64,000 nt of DNA from Vulcanimicrobiota bacterium (GCA_003140215.1 PLJL01000001.1:391283-455282), one strand, 5' to 3'. Positions 43,588 through 53,274 are shown, numbered from the stretch's first letter. Notes: generated from the sequence alone by a model not told the origin. Made by a program: numbers and translations.

Positions 43588-44163
43588 CTAGGGAGCCTCG
43601 GCGCCGCTCCAGCGCGTGAAGAGCTTGGCGTCGATCCCGAACTGATCGAGCGCCTTGCCGACCGTGTGCGCGATGATGTCGTCGACGGTCTTGGGCCGCG
43701 CGTACATCCCGGGGACCGGCGGTAAGATCACCGCGCCGAGCTCCGCGAGTTGTGCGAGCGTGCGCAGATGCCCTAAGTGCAGCGGCGTCTCGCGGACCAC
43801 CAGGACGACGCGGCGCTTCTCCTTGAGGCAGACGTCGGCGGCGCGCGCCAGCAAGTTGGCGTTGAAACCGTAGGCGATCGAGGACGCCGTCTTGATCGAG
43901 CACGGGATCACCAGCATGCCGCCGGTCTCGAACGAGCCCGAGGAGATCGAGGCCGCGAGATCGCCGTCCCGATGGACGACGCCGGCGAGCGCCTCCACCT
44001 CGGCCGCGGTCATGTCGGTTTCCAATTCGATCGTTTGGCGCGCTTGCTCGGAGAGCACGAGGTGCGTCTCGATATCGGGGATCCGCTGCAACGCCCGCAG
44101 CGCCGCGATCGCATAGACGCTCCCGCTCGCTCCCGAGACCCCGACGATCAGCCGTTTCACCAT
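43588..44163 (-). CDS. ubiX: Flavin prenyltransferase UbiX
   Basis: Makes prenylated FMN, the cofactor of UbiD-type decarboxylases, from FMN and dimethylallyl phosphate. The 191 residues start at ATG 44163 (MVKRLIVGVSGASGS), with the flavin/phosphate loop GVSGASGS. Further motifs are the VIPCSIKTASSIAYG serine/lysine motif, ERRVVLVVRETPLHLGHL and the C-terminal TVDDIIAHTVGKALDQFGI. No ubiD gene is in the window. It starts 33 bp from the divergent nuclease gene. Confidence 0.95.
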   Translation of the reverse strand: MVKRLIVGVSGASGSVYAIAALRALQRIPDIETHLVLSEQARQTIELETDMTAAEVEALAGVVHRDGDLAASISSGSFETGGMLVIPCSIKTASSIAYGFNANLLARAADVCLKEKRRVVLVVRETPLHLGHLRTLAQLAELGAVILPPVPGMYARPKTVDDIIAHTVGKALDQFGIDAKLFTRWSGAEAP

Positions 44164-44196
44164 GCACCCCGTTCCACGCCGGTCCACAGAATCCGC

Positions 44197-46092
44197 ATGC
44201 GATCTGTGGAGGCGCCCGAGGGTCGCGCGGTCGCTGCGCCCGAATCACGAGGGGTGCTCCTGGTCGACGAACGCCGGCTGCCCCGCGACGACGCGCTCGC
44301 GCCCGCGGAGTTCCTGACCCGGCTGGTCGGACGCCGCGTGCTCGGCGACGGCGAACGCCGGGCGATCGTGCGCCGCATCGCCGCGACGCGCGAGGACGTC
44401 AGCCTCCCCGCACAGGTGCGCTCGAGCCCGTCCTTCGCCGGGCGCGTCCTCGACGCGGTCGACCGCGGCGCTATTCCGTCCGCGTTCGAGACGCTCGCGC
44501 AACACGTGCGCACCCTCGTCGCGTTCGCCGACACGCTCGACGTGGGCAGCGCCCTGCGGTTCGCCGTCGGCGCGCAGCCGGCGCTCGAGGGCGAGACCCT
44601 GACCGTCGACGCCGCCTTGCTGGCGCATCCCGACGATGCGTTCGCCTGGCGGCGGCTGGCCGCCGAGGCCGGGCTGACGCTCGAATCGGTCGAGCTCGGC
44701 GCGCCGGCTCCGCCGCCGCTCGACCTCGCCGCGGTCGACGGCATCTGCGCCTTGTTGCGCTACGCCGCGTCGCAGCTCGACGTGCACGCGCGCCGCATGC
44801 TGATCGCGCCGCAAAGCGGCGTCCCGGCCGACGACGCGCGCACCCTGCTGGCCACCGCCGGCGAGCGCTCCGCTCTGCTCGAGGTCATCGCGAAAGGTGC
44901 GAGCGCCGACGCGCAGCGCTTCGCGCACGCACTGGGTACGGTGACCTCAGCGTACAAGGCTCCCGACGCCTCGGCGACGACCGTCCTCGCGACGGTCACC
45001 GCTGCGTTTCCGATCGCCGACGGGCGCACGCGCGCGGCGCTCGAACGCATCGCGCACGACTTCGACGCGGCGCGCGCGTTCGCCGAACCGTGGGAAGCCT
45101 CCGACCTGATCGGCGAGTTCGAGGCCGAGGTCGCAGGCGCAGCGCGGGTGTCGACGGCGGTGAGCGGCATCGAGCCCGCGGAGCCGGTCGCGGACGAGCC
45201 GCCGGCCCCGGTCGTGATGCGCAAGCTCTCCTTCAGCGCGTCGTCGCTCAACGCGTACGCCGAGTGCTCGCGCAAGTGGTGGTTCCGCTATGCCTGCGCG
45301 GCGATCGAGGACCGCGGTTCGTCGGCCTCGTTCTACGGGATCGCCTTCCACGCAGCGCTCGAGGACTTCCACGGCGTTCACGCGCGCTTTGACGGCGCCG
45401 ACGCGGAGTCGCTGGCGAACGAGCTGGACTTCCGCGTCGTCACGGCGTTCGACCGGCATCGTACCCGGTTCGACGCGCCGGTGGAGTTCGAGCTCCAGAA
45501 ACGCCGCGCTCGGCGCACCGCCAAGAAGTACCTGGCCTGGCTGCTCGAACGCGCGCGGCGCGCGCCCTTCGCGGTGATCGGCTGCGAGACGCAAGCCGAC
45601 GTCGAGCTGGGCGGACACCATTTCGTCGGCTACATCGACCGCCTCGATCGCGACGACCGCACCGGGACGGTCACCGTGGTCGACTACAAGACCGGCTCGA
45701 TCGCGACGAGCGCCGAGGAGTACCTGGCCGAGGTGCGGGCGTTTCGCGAGTTCCAGCTCCCGTTTTACTATTGGGCCCGGACCGCGGCCGGCGACGTGGT
45801 CACGCGGCTGGCGCTCGTCCCGCTCAAGGATGCGCTGCTCGACATCGCGCCGGTCGAGCTCGAGGTCGTGAACGCCTCCCGCGCGACCAACGCGCAGGGT
45901 GCGCGCGGCGAGATCGGTTTAGGCGAGCTGGAGCGGGCGCGCGCGCGCATGATCGCGCTGGCGACGGAACTCGCGGGCGGAACCCTCGCAGTTTTCCCGG
46001 CCACGGACGACCCGTCCGCGTGCCGGTACTGCGCCTACGCGCAAGCCTGCCGCGAACGTCCGCTCGCGCTCGAGGAGCGGTTCGCGCGATGA
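44197..46092 (+). CDS. PD-(D/E)XK nuclease with iron-sulfur cysteines, AddB-like
   Basis: A 631-residue protein. The N-terminal 330 residues are helical and unrecognised. From about 340 a RecB/AddB nuclease domain follows: SASSLNAYAECSRKWWFRY, FHAALEDFH (386), ETQADVEL, GYIDRLDRD with the metal Asp (480), and VVDYKTG (Asp/Lys, 495). The first Cys (about 356) with C609, C612 and C618 (CRYCAYAQAC) matches the 4Fe-4S cluster that pins the domain shut in AddB. Its stop overlaps the helicase ATG (46089-46092), so the two act as one complex, probably double-strand-break end resection. Confidence 0.82.
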   Translation: MRSVEAPEGRAVAAPESRGVLLVDERRLPRDDALAPAEFLTRLVGRRVLGDGERRAIVRRIAATREDVSLPAQVRSSPSFAGRVLDAVDRGAIPSAFETLAQHVRTLVAFADTLDVGSALRFAVGAQPALEGETLTVDAALLAHPDDAFAWRRLAAEAGLTLESVELGAPAPPPLDLAAVDGICALLRYAASQLDVHARRMLIAPQSGVPADDARTLLATAGERSALLEVIAKGASADAQRFAHALGTVTSAYKAPDASATTVLATVTAAFPIADGRTRAALERIAHDFDAARAFAEPWEASDLIGEFEAEVAGAARVSTAVSGIEPAEPVADEPPAPVVMRKLSFSASSLNAYAECSRKWWFRYACAAIEDRGSSASFYGIAFHAALEDFHGVHARFDGADAESLANELDFRVVTAFDRHRTRFDAPVEFELQKRRARRTAKKYLAWLLERARRAPFAVIGCETQADVELGGHHFVGYIDRLDRDDRTGTVTVVDYKTGSIATSAEEYLAEVRAFREFQLPFYYWARTAAGDVVTRLALVPLKDALLDIAPVELEVVNASRATNAQGARGEIGLGELERARARMIALATELAGGTLAVFPATDDPSACRYCAYAQACRERPLALEERFAR

Positions 46093-48344
46093 CCTGGCGC
46101 TCGGCGCAGGGTGAGGGCGACGTCGCCGTGTTGGCGCTCGAACGCGCGCTCGCGCTGCCCGCGGAGCACGGCCTCATCGCGTTCACGGGACCCCCGACGA
46201 GCGGCAAGACGGAGGCGCTGGTGCGGCGCTTCGCGGCGCTCGTCGGTGCCGAACCGGCGCTGGCCGGCGCCGCGATCGTGACCGCCGCGCGCGAGGACGG
46301 AGCGCGCACGCTGGCCGCACGCATGACCGCGGCGACCGGGTTCGCCGTGCGGGGTGCGACGCTCGACGAACTCGCGCTCGAGCTGCTGCGCGCGCACCCG
46401 TGGGATACCGGCCTGGCGCTAGACCTCGAATTGGTCGACCCGCTCGACGCCGAGGAGATCTTCGCGCGCGCCGCGGCGCCGCTGTTCTCGCCCGAGTGGA
46501 GCGACTGGCTCGGCGCCGACGTCGACCCGGAGATCGCCGGCCTGCGCACGCCCGCGCGTTTCGCCGATGCGGCACTGCGCTTGATCCGCAAGCTGCGCGA
46601 TGCCGGGATCGGCGACGAAGCGTTCCTCGCGATCGCGTTGCGCGGTGCGACGACGTTCTACGCGCGGCCGCCCAACCTCGCGTCGCCCGCGCTGCTCTCC
46701 GCGACGAAGGACGAGCACCGGGCCTCGCTCGCGATCGACGCGGCCGAGCTCGAGCGCCAGCGCCGGCGCGAGCTGGACCTGGCCAAGATCTTGGCGCGTC
46801 TGTATCGCGCCTACGTCGACGAGCTGGTACGGCGCGGCTGCCTCACCGCGAGCGACGCGCTCGCCGAGGCGACGCATCTGCTCGAGCACCGCAGGACGAT
46901 CGCCGGCGCGCTGCGGCGCCGGCTGCGCGTCGCGTTCGTCGATGACGCTCACGATCTCTCGCCGGCCGCGCTGCGCTTCCTGCGCGCGCTGTTCGGAGGC
47001 GCCCTCGACGGCGTGGTCGTCGCCGGTGATCCCGACGCCGCGACGCAGACGTTCGCCGGTGCGCGTCCGGAGCGTATCTTCGGTATCGCGACGACGTCGG
47101 TCGCGCTGCCCGCGCGCACGCTGCACCCGCAGATCGCGGCGGTCATGCGCGGCGTGATCGACGGCGATCCGGCACGCCCGGTTCCGAGCGGCGACGCCGT
47201 GCGCGTGCTGCGCTCTTCCGACCGGCTTGCGGAGGCGGACGAGATCGCCCAACGTGTGGCGGCGTTGCTGCTGGGCGGCACGCCGCCGGCGCGCATCGGC
47301 GTGCTCCATCGCACGCTGCGAACGCTCGCGACGTACGAAGACGCGCTGGTCGGACGCGACATCCCGGTCGCGCTGGCCGGCGATCCGGCGTTGTTCGAGC
47401 GCGCCGACGTCCGCGACGCCCTCGCGCTGCTGTGGACCGCGACGGACGTCTTCCGGCACGCCTGGACGCTGCGCGCGCTGCAGCTGCCGATGTTGCGGCT
47501 CTCCGATGCGTCGATCGCGATTCTGTGCGGTGAACCGGCGAGCCCGCAGCCCGCCTTGTTCGTGCTGCCCGAAGCGGAGGCCGACGGCGACCGGCGCTGG
47601 GATCGGAAGCGCGACCTGCGGCTGGGGACCAACCTGCTGCGGGGCGAGCGCGACGCCGACCTCTCGCCCCAAGCGCGCGAGCGCATCGCCGCATTTCGCG
47701 TGCGGCGGGCGCGCTGGACCCAATGGCTGGGCACGACCGACGTGGCAAGCGCGGCGCGCGCCATTATCGAGGACGGCGGGTTATTGCTGCCGCGACACGG
47801 CGAGACGGCCGCCCGCGCTCGGCTGCGCGCGACGCTGGTGGAGCGCCTTATCGCGCTGGTGGGCTCGTATGCCGCGCGCCATCCTTTCGACGACCTCGCC
47901 GGTGCGCTGGGGTACTGCGAACGGCTCGCCGTCGCCGAACACGGGCCCGAACTGGTCGACGAGCGCACCGACGCGGTCGTGGTCGCGGCGGTCGAACGCG
48001 CGCTCGGGCGCCGCTTCGAGCACGTGTTCGTCGTCGACGCGCGCGCCGGCGCGTTCCCGCCGTACTACGTCCCCGACGCGTTCCTGTTCAGCCCGACCTA
48101 CGGCATGATCCCCAAGGACAGCGCCGGGGACGCCGTCGCGGCGCGCACCGCGAAGTTCACCTGGTACGAACACCATGCGAAGCCGCGCGCAGCATACGTG
48201 CGCGAGCAGCGGCGCCTCTTTGCTGCGGCGCTGGGCCGGGCCGACCTCTCGGTCACGGTTTCGGCAAGCGGCCGTCCCACCCGGGGAGTCGCAGCTCCGG
48301 AGCTGGCCGCCGAAGTCAGCGTGCTGCTGGGGAACGCGCGCTAG
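46089..48344 (+). CDS. UvrD/AddA-like SF1 helicase with altered motif II
   Basis: A 751-residue SF1 helicase. Walker A GPPTSGKT is at 34-41. Motif II reads VAFVDDAHDLSP where UvrD/AddA have DExxD, so the catalytic Glu is Asp. Motif III is VVAGDPDAATQTFAGA, and motif VI is REQRRLFAAALGRAD. The protein lacks its own nuclease domain, which sits in the upstream gene. Short N terminus and long helical insertions resemble AddA/AdnA. It is translationally coupled to the nuclease. The pair may replace RecBCD/AddAB here. Confidence 0.8.
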   Translation: MTWRSAQGEGDVAVLALERALALPAEHGLIAFTGPPTSGKTEALVRRFAALVGAEPALAGAAIVTAAREDGARTLAARMTAATGFAVRGATLDELALELLRAHPWDTGLALDLELVDPLDAEEIFARAAAPLFSPEWSDWLGADVDPEIAGLRTPARFADAALRLIRKLRDAGIGDEAFLAIALRGATTFYARPPNLASPALLSATKDEHRASLAIDAAELERQRRRELDLAKILARLYRAYVDELVRRGCLTASDALAEATHLLEHRRTIAGALRRRLRVAFVDDAHDLSPAALRFLRALFGGALDGVVVAGDPDAATQTFAGARPERIFGIATTSVALPARTLHPQIAAVMRGVIDGDPARPVPSGDAVRVLRSSDRLAEADEIAQRVAALLLGGTPPARIGVLHRTLRTLATYEDALVGRDIPVALAGDPALFERADVRDALALLWTATDVFRHAWTLRALQLPMLRLSDASIAILCGEPASPQPALFVLPEAEADGDRRWDRKRDLRLGTNLLRGERDADLSPQARERIAAFRVRRARWTQWLGTTDVASAARAIIEDGGLLLPRHGETAARARLRATLVERLIALVGSYAARHPFDDLAGALGYCERLAVAEHGPELVDERTDAVVVAAVERALGRRFEHVFVVDARAGAFPPYYVPDAFLFSPTYGMIPKDSAGDAVAARTAKFTWYEHHAKPRAAYVREQRRLFAAALGRADLSVTVSASGRPTRGVAAPELAAEVSVLLGNAR

Positions 48345-48448
48345 CGGCGCCGCGGGCAGGCCGCCGCAACCAACTTTTCACCCTCCTCTCATGCCGCCGC
48401 GCCGCAGCGCCGCAATGATAGCGAGGCAGGAGGCGTTCGGAGGATATC

Positions 48449-49900
48449 GTGCTGCCGCCCAAGATCGACACGTCGACCGATCCACAGGTCGGTTTTCGCC
48501 CGCCGGGGACGCTGGACGCGCCCGGCGCGCTCCTGCCCTATGCCGGGCGCTTCGGCCGGCGGCAGGCCGCCCATCTGCTGCGGCGGGCCGGCTTCGGCGG
48601 CTCCGAGGCCGACGTCGCGCGACTGGCGTCGCTGGGAATGCAAGGCGCCGTGGACGCGCTGCTGCATCCCGCGGCACCCGACGCCGACCTACCGTCGTAC
48701 CCGGACGTCACGTCGCTGTACGATCCCAAGAAGGCGCGCCAAACTGCGCAGCTGTGGTGGCTCGACCGAATGCTGCGCACGAACCGCCCGCTCGACGAGA
48801 AGATGACGCTGTTCTGGCACGGTCATTTCGCCACGTCGATTCAAAAAGTTGCGCCACCGCAGATGGTCGCGCAGGTCAACCTCTTCCGCCAGTTCGGGTT
48901 GGGGCGCTTTCCGGCGCTCCTCTCGGCGGTGACGCGCGATCCCGCGATGCTGATCTGGCTCGACAACCGTGCCAACGCGAAAGCGCATCCCAATGAGAAC
49001 TACGCGCGCGAAGTGATGGAGCTGTTCGCGCTGGGCCTGGGGGCGTACACCGAGGACGACGTCAAGGAAGCCGCCCGCGCCTTCACCGGCTGGACCATCG
49101 ACAAGAACCAGCAGGCCGTGTTCGTGCCGGCCCGGCACGACGACGGGATCAAAACGGTGCTCGGAAAGTCAGGGCGGCTCGACGCCGACGACGTAGTCGC
49201 GATCGTCGTCTCGCAGCCGGTGCACCAGCGCTTTCTTGCGCACAAGCTGCTCGAGTTCTTCGTGTACAGCGACCCCGAGCCGGAGTTGATCGAAGCGCTC
49301 GCGCAAGTCTACGCGCTGGGCGGATTCGACGTCGCCAAGGCGGTCGGGACGATCCTGCGCTCGGACGTGTTCTTCTCGCCGCGGGCCTACCGCGCGATTC
49401 CGAAATCACCGATCGAGCTCGCGCTCGGGACGTTGCGCTACATCGGCGCGCAGACGGTACCGCCCAACCTGCCCTACCAGCTGGCGCGGATGGGTCAGGA
49501 ACCCCTGAACCCGCCCAGCGTGAAGGGGTGGGATGGTGGACCCACGTGGATCAACACCTCGACGCTGCTGGCACGCTTCAACTTCGTCAACGCTTTGGTC
49601 GCGCAGACCGCACCGGCAAAGAACGGCCAGGCCGCGATTCCGGCCCCGAACGTCGCGCCCGACGAGATCGTACGGCGCGTCGGCATGGATCCCGACAAGA
49701 TCGCGCAGACCATCGTCGGCGGCGTCGTACAGGACGACGTCACCTCCGACGTGCGCTCGACGCTGGTCGCGTACTTGAACTCACAGACCCCCAGCGCGAT
49801 GGCGCAGAACCCGCTGCCGTTCGGCCCCGAGAACTATCAAGACAAGATCCGCGGCGCGCTCGCGCTGACCCTCAACCTCCCCGTCAACCAGCTGGACTGA
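48449..49900 (+). CDS. DUF1800 protein
   Basis: A 483-residue member of DUF1800: GRRQAAHLLRRAGFGGSE, KMTLFWHGHFATS, NENYAREVMELFALGLG, TEDDVKEAARAFTGW and KFLAHKLLEFFVY-type segments are all recognisable. The GTG start at 48449 has a GGAGG site 6 bp upstream. No export signal is evident. In many bacteria DUF1800 and DUF1501 genes are adjacent, as here with the next gene 9 bp on, but the function of the pair is unknown. Confidence 0.9.
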   Translation: MLPPKIDTSTDPQVGFRPPGTLDAPGALLPYAGRFGRRQAAHLLRRAGFGGSEADVARLASLGMQGAVDALLHPAAPDADLPSYPDVTSLYDPKKARQTAQLWWLDRMLRTNRPLDEKMTLFWHGHFATSIQKVAPPQMVAQVNLFRQFGLGRFPALLSAVTRDPAMLIWLDNRANAKAHPNENYAREVMELFALGLGAYTEDDVKEAARAFTGWTIDKNQQAVFVPARHDDGIKTVLGKSGRLDADDVVAIVVSQPVHQRFLAHKLLEFFVYSDPEPELIEALAQVYALGGFDVAKAVGTILRSDVFFSPRAYRAIPKSPIELALGTLRYIGAQTVPPNLPYQLARMGQEPLNPPSVKGWDGGPTWINTSTLLARFNFVNALVAQTAPAKNGQAAIPAPNVAPDEIVRRVGMDPDKIAQTIVGGVVQDDVTSDVRSTLVAYLNSQTPSAMAQNPLPFGPENYQDKIRGALALTLNLPVNQLD

Positions 49901-49909
49901 AGGATCGCG

Positions 49910-51142
49910 ATGAAGAGACAGCATTTCGTCACGTCAGCGCTCTCCGTCGCGTTTCTGGGCGGCAACGGTGCGCGTGCGCTCGCTCAAGTCGCCGCGGGCT
50001 CACCGCTGCTGCCGGGGTTCGCGAGCGGCGTCGATCCGGACAACGTGCTCGTGGTGGTGCAGATGGGCGGCGGAAACGACGGCCTCAACACCGTGGTGCC
50101 GTGGAGCGACGATGCGTACCATCGCGTCCGGCCTGCGATCGGCATCGCGGAGAATGCGGTCCTCAAGCTCAACGACCGGATCGGTTTCAACCCCGCGCTC
50201 AAAGGGCTCAACGAGCTCTACAAGCAGGGTCGGGTCGCACTGGTCCAAGGCGTCGGCTACCCGAATCCCAACCGCTCGCATTTCGAGGCGACGCAGATCT
50301 GGGAGACGGCGTCACCCGATCGCCCGCAGCAGTATGGCTGGCTGGGACGCTATCTCGACCGGCGCTTCAGCGCCGCCAAGCCGGCCTCGACGTTCGAAGC
50401 CGTCTCGCTGGGCGACTCGCTGCCGGCCGCGTTGGTCGCCTCGCACGTCGAAGTGCCCGCGATCGGCGCACTCAACGCCTTTGCGTACAACACCGGCCGC
50501 GACCTGGCCTCGAAGCAGAGCGCCGGCGTGCTCTACGACGGAGCGAAAGCCGGACAATCCCCGTACCTCGCGATGATCGCGCAGACCGCCCGCGACGCGT
50601 ACCACGGCGGTGACGTGCTGCGCAAGCAAACCGCCGAGTTCACCAACAAGGCGACCTACGCGCCCAACGGCTTCGCTCAGCAGCTCGCGCTCGCGGCCAA
50701 GCTGATCGGCTCGACCGCCGGATCGAAGATCGTGTTCGTCTCGCTCGGCTCGTTCGACACCCACGCCGGACAGCGAGCGCAACAGGATCGCCTGCTCGGC
50801 TATCTGGGGGACGGGCTGCTCGCGTTCTACGCGGATCTCGCAGCGCACGGTCTCGACAAGAAGGTCCTCACGATGACGTTCAGCGAGTTCGGCCGCCGGG
50901 TCGCGCAGAACGCGTCCAACGGGACCGATCACGGTACCGCGATGCCGTTGTTCATCGCCGGCGGCGGGGTGAAGGGCGGCATCTACGGCGAGCACCCGTC
51001 GCTGACCGACCTCGACCGCGGCGGCGACCTGAAATTCTCGACCGATTTCCGCGCCGTCTATGCAACCGTGATCGAGAAGTGGCTGGGGCGGAATCCGGCC
51101 GAGGTCCTGACCGGGGCGTACCCGACGCTCGCCTTCGTCTGA
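49910..51142 (+). CDS. DUF1501 exported protein
   Basis: A 410-residue protein of the DUF1501 (alkaline-phosphatase/sulfatase-like) family. N-terminal MKRQHFVTSALSVAFLGG looks like an export signal without a twin-arginine pair. Core motifs are VVVQMGGGNDGLNTVVP, VQGVGYPNPNRSHFEATQIWE, FVSLGSFDTHAGQ, TMTFSEFGRRVAQN and GTDHGTA. They hold Asp, His and Ser residues like the metal sites of phosphatases. ATG 9 bp after the DUF1800 stop; the two are almost certainly one operon. Confidence 0.9.
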   Translation: MKRQHFVTSALSVAFLGGNGARALAQVAAGSPLLPGFASGVDPDNVLVVVQMGGGNDGLNTVVPWSDDAYHRVRPAIGIAENAVLKLNDRIGFNPALKGLNELYKQGRVALVQGVGYPNPNRSHFEATQIWETASPDRPQQYGWLGRYLDRRFSAAKPASTFEAVSLGDSLPAALVASHVEVPAIGALNAFAYNTGRDLASKQSAGVLYDGAKAGQSPYLAMIAQTARDAYHGGDVLRKQTAEFTNKATYAPNGFAQQLALAAKLIGSTAGSKIVFVSLGSFDTHAGQRAQQDRLLGYLGDGLLAFYADLAAHGLDKKVLTMTFSEFGRRVAQNASNGTDHGTAMPLFIAGGGVKGGIYGEHPSLTDLDRGGDLKFSTDFRAVYATVIEKWLGRNPAEVLTGAYPTLAFV

Positions 51143-52113
51143 TCGCCGGACCGATTCGTCTCGACGTCGTCGGCCCCGACGAGTACGTGCGCGTGGTGTT
51201 GCCGCGATCGCACGCACTCTGGGCTGGTGCACGGAGCTTCGACGAGTACGCCGGCGAGTTCCGCACGACGGCGGCTTCCGGCTGGGGCAAACGCCGTTTT
51301 CGTACGCTCGGGCTGCGCATCGGCGGCGAGCTCGTCGCGTCGTGCAAGCGCTACGAGCGCGTGTTGCGCTGCGGCGAGCGCACGTTTGCCGCGGCTGGGA
51401 TCGGCGCGGTCTACACCCCCGCTGAGCTGCGCGGGCGCGGCTACGCGACAGCGTTGCTCGGCGCGTTCCTCGACGCCGAGCGCGACGCCGGGACGGATTT
51501 GGCGTATTTGTTCAGCGACATCCATCCGGCGTTCTATGCGCGGCTCGGTTTCGTAGCGCTGCCGTCGCGCACGATCGCGTTGCGGGCCGACCTGCTGCCC
51601 GGCGAGCGTGTCACGGTCGTCGCCCTGGGCGACGGCGACGCGGCCGCGATCCGCCGCGTCTTCGACGCGCTCGATGCACGGCGCCCGTTCGCGTTCGCGC
51701 GCACGCCGCTGGAGTGGGACTGGCAGCGCTTGCGCGCCGGCTCGAGCGAACATCCGGGACAAGTCCTGCGGCTCGGCGTCCGGCGCGGCCGCGGCTTGGC
51801 CGCCTACGTTACCGGACGGCGCGTCCCGCTGGCCGATGCGTTCGTCCTGGACGAGTTCGCGTTCGCGCGCGACGAGGACGCGGGCACGCTCGCGCCGCTG
51901 CTGCGCGCCGCGGCCGGAGACTTGCGCACCATCCGCGGCTGGCTGCCGCCCGCGGTCGCACGCGACCCGCTGCCGCGCGGCGCTGTGCGGGCGCGCACCA
52001 GCGCGATCGCCATGCTGCTCCCGCTCAGCGCGGCTTTTCGCGCGGCGTTTCGCGCCCGGCCGCTCGAACGGCGCGCGCCGGCCGACCCCTGTTGGAGCAC
52101 CGACCATATCTAG
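51079..52113 (+). CDS. GNAT-family acetyltransferase (Eis-like layout)
   Basis: Up to 344 residues. An N-terminal GNAT domain carries VASCKRYERVLRCGERTFAAAGIGAVYT and the acetyl-CoA loop LRGRGYATALLGAFLD, then YLFSDIHPAFYARLGF. A second, degenerate GNAT-like half follows (VTVVALGDGDAAAIRRVFDAL). The start is unsure: GTG 51079 overlaps the DUF1501 end by 64 bases, and a CTG at 51139 would overlap by only 4. The last base pairs form the CTAG where the 170-bp element is inserted. Substrate unknown. Confidence 0.75.
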   Translation: MAGAESGRGPDRGVPDARLRLIAGPIRLDVVGPDEYVRVVLPRSHALWAGARSFDEYAGEFRTTAASGWGKRRFRTLGLRIGGELVASCKRYERVLRCGERTFAAAGIGAVYTPAELRGRGYATALLGAFLDAERDAGTDLAYLFSDIHPAFYARLGFVALPSRTIALRADLLPGERVTVVALGDGDAAAIRRVFDALDARRPFAFARTPLEWDWQRLRAGSSEHPGQVLRLGVRRGRGLAAYVTGRRVPLADAFVLDEFAFARDEDAGTLAPLLRAAAGDLRTIRGWLPPAVARDPLPRGAVRARTSAIAMLLPLSAAFRAAFRARPLERRAPADPCWSTDHI

Positions 52114-52279
52114 GGAGGCTCTGAAGAAGTCGGGTGCCACAAAGCCGCCGAGGATTTTTCGTCGGATCGAGGCGCGAGGAGGGAGCAATGCCGTAGCATT
52201 GTGACCGACGCAGCAACGAAGAGCCCGGGCGGAAAAGACCGGCGGCGACTGGCGCGGGACTTCTTGAGAGCCTCCCTAG
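52110..52279. mobile_element. MITE-like inverted-repeat element flanked by CTAG
   Basis: CTAG (52110-52113) and CTAG (52276-52279) flank 162 bp whose ends are inverted repeats: GGAGGCTCTGAAGAAGTC and GACTTCTTGAGAGCCTCC, 18 bp with one mismatch. Inner arms remain partly complementary (GCCGCCGAGG near the left, GACCGGCGGC near the right). The centre has a perfect CAATGC-cgta-GCATTG hairpin, so the whole element can fold as one long imperfect hairpin. No transposase frame is inside. The layout fits a non-autonomous transposon remnant with a 4-bp CTAG target duplication. Confidence 0.7.
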
Positions 52280-53202
52280 TTCAGGACAACGTCCGTCTGC
52301 ATCGGGTCGTCAAGCGACTTCGCAGCTTCCTTTAGGCAGCGCACGAACGGCGCGATCGCGGAGTTGCCCTCGTCGGCACGCCAGACCGCGTGCAGAGCGA
52401 TCGTCTTCTGTTTTGGACGGAGCGGACGGTAGACGATGCCCGGTATCGGCAGCTCGCGACTCGCGTCGTACATGAGCGCGACACCGATACCAGCCGCAAC
52501 GCACATCACCAACATGTCGACGGTCTCGACTACCTGCACGACGTTTGCCCGGAACCCGGCCTCGGAGAGCGCGCCGCGCACGAGGTCCTTGGACCCGTAG
52601 CCTCGATGCGCCGCGATCTCGACGAACCGTTCCCCAGCCAGGTTTCCCAGTTCGACGACGGTGTTGCCGGCAAGACGGTGCCCCGCCGGCAAGGCTACCA
52701 CAAGGGGATCGCTCCGCAATCGTTCACTGCGCAGCCCATTGCGCAGGTCAACCGGACCACGCACGACGGCGATATCGAATTCGCCTTTGCGCAGTTGCTC
52801 CAACTCGAGCAGCTTCACCGGATCGCTGAGCGAAATCGGGACCCCCGGACGCTCGGCTCGGAAAAGCCGAATCGCCACCGTGATCACCGCGTAGCGCGCG
52901 CTGCTGCGCGTTCCGATCTTCAGGCGTTCCGTTGAGCCGGCCGATGCTTCGGCCATCATGCGCCGAATGTTTTGGGCCCTGCCCAGCAGGGCCATCGATT
53001 CGCGGGCGAAGATTTCACCAGCCGGCGTTGGCTCGATCTGCCGTTGCGCGCGCGAAAACAACGAAACGCCCAGACCTCGTTCAAGCGCCGCGATACGACG
53101 GGTGAGCGCGGGCTGGGTCATCCCGAGTGCGGCCGCACCGCGCCCGAAGCCGCGGTGCTCAATGACCGTCATGAAGCATTCGAGATCGCGGAAATCAAAC
53201 AT
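52276..53202 (-). CDS. LysR-family transcriptional regulator
   Basis: A 308-residue LTTR. The N-terminal winged helix is clear (DLECFMTVIEHRGFGRGAAALGMTQPALTRRIAALERGLGVSLFSR), followed by the linker helix and the two-lobed effector domain (FDIAVVRGPV, IGVALMYDASRELPIPGIVYRPL). The stop TAG lies within the right CTAG of the inverted-repeat element. The effector and targets are unknown. The next gene on the same strand, dinB, lies upstream at 53275. Confidence 0.92.
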   Translation of the reverse strand: MFDFRDLECFMTVIEHRGFGRGAAALGMTQPALTRRIAALERGLGVSLFSRAQRQIEPTPAGEIFARESMALLGRAQNIRRMMAEASAGSTERLKIGTRSSARYAVITVAIRLFRAERPGVPISLSDPVKLLELEQLRKGEFDIAVVRGPVDLRNGLRSERLRSDPLVVALPAGHRLAGNTVVELGNLAGERFVEIAAHRGYGSKDLVRGALSEAGFRANVVQVVETVDMLVMCVAAGIGVALMYDASRELPIPGIVYRPLRPKQKTIALHAVWRADEGNSAIAPFVRCLKEAAKSLDDPMQTDVVLN

Positions 53203-53274
53203 CGTACGTCCGCATCGGCGTCGTGTTCGCCGGGGCGGCTCGCATCCCGTCCTCCTCCGAGTCGCAGCGTGCGG

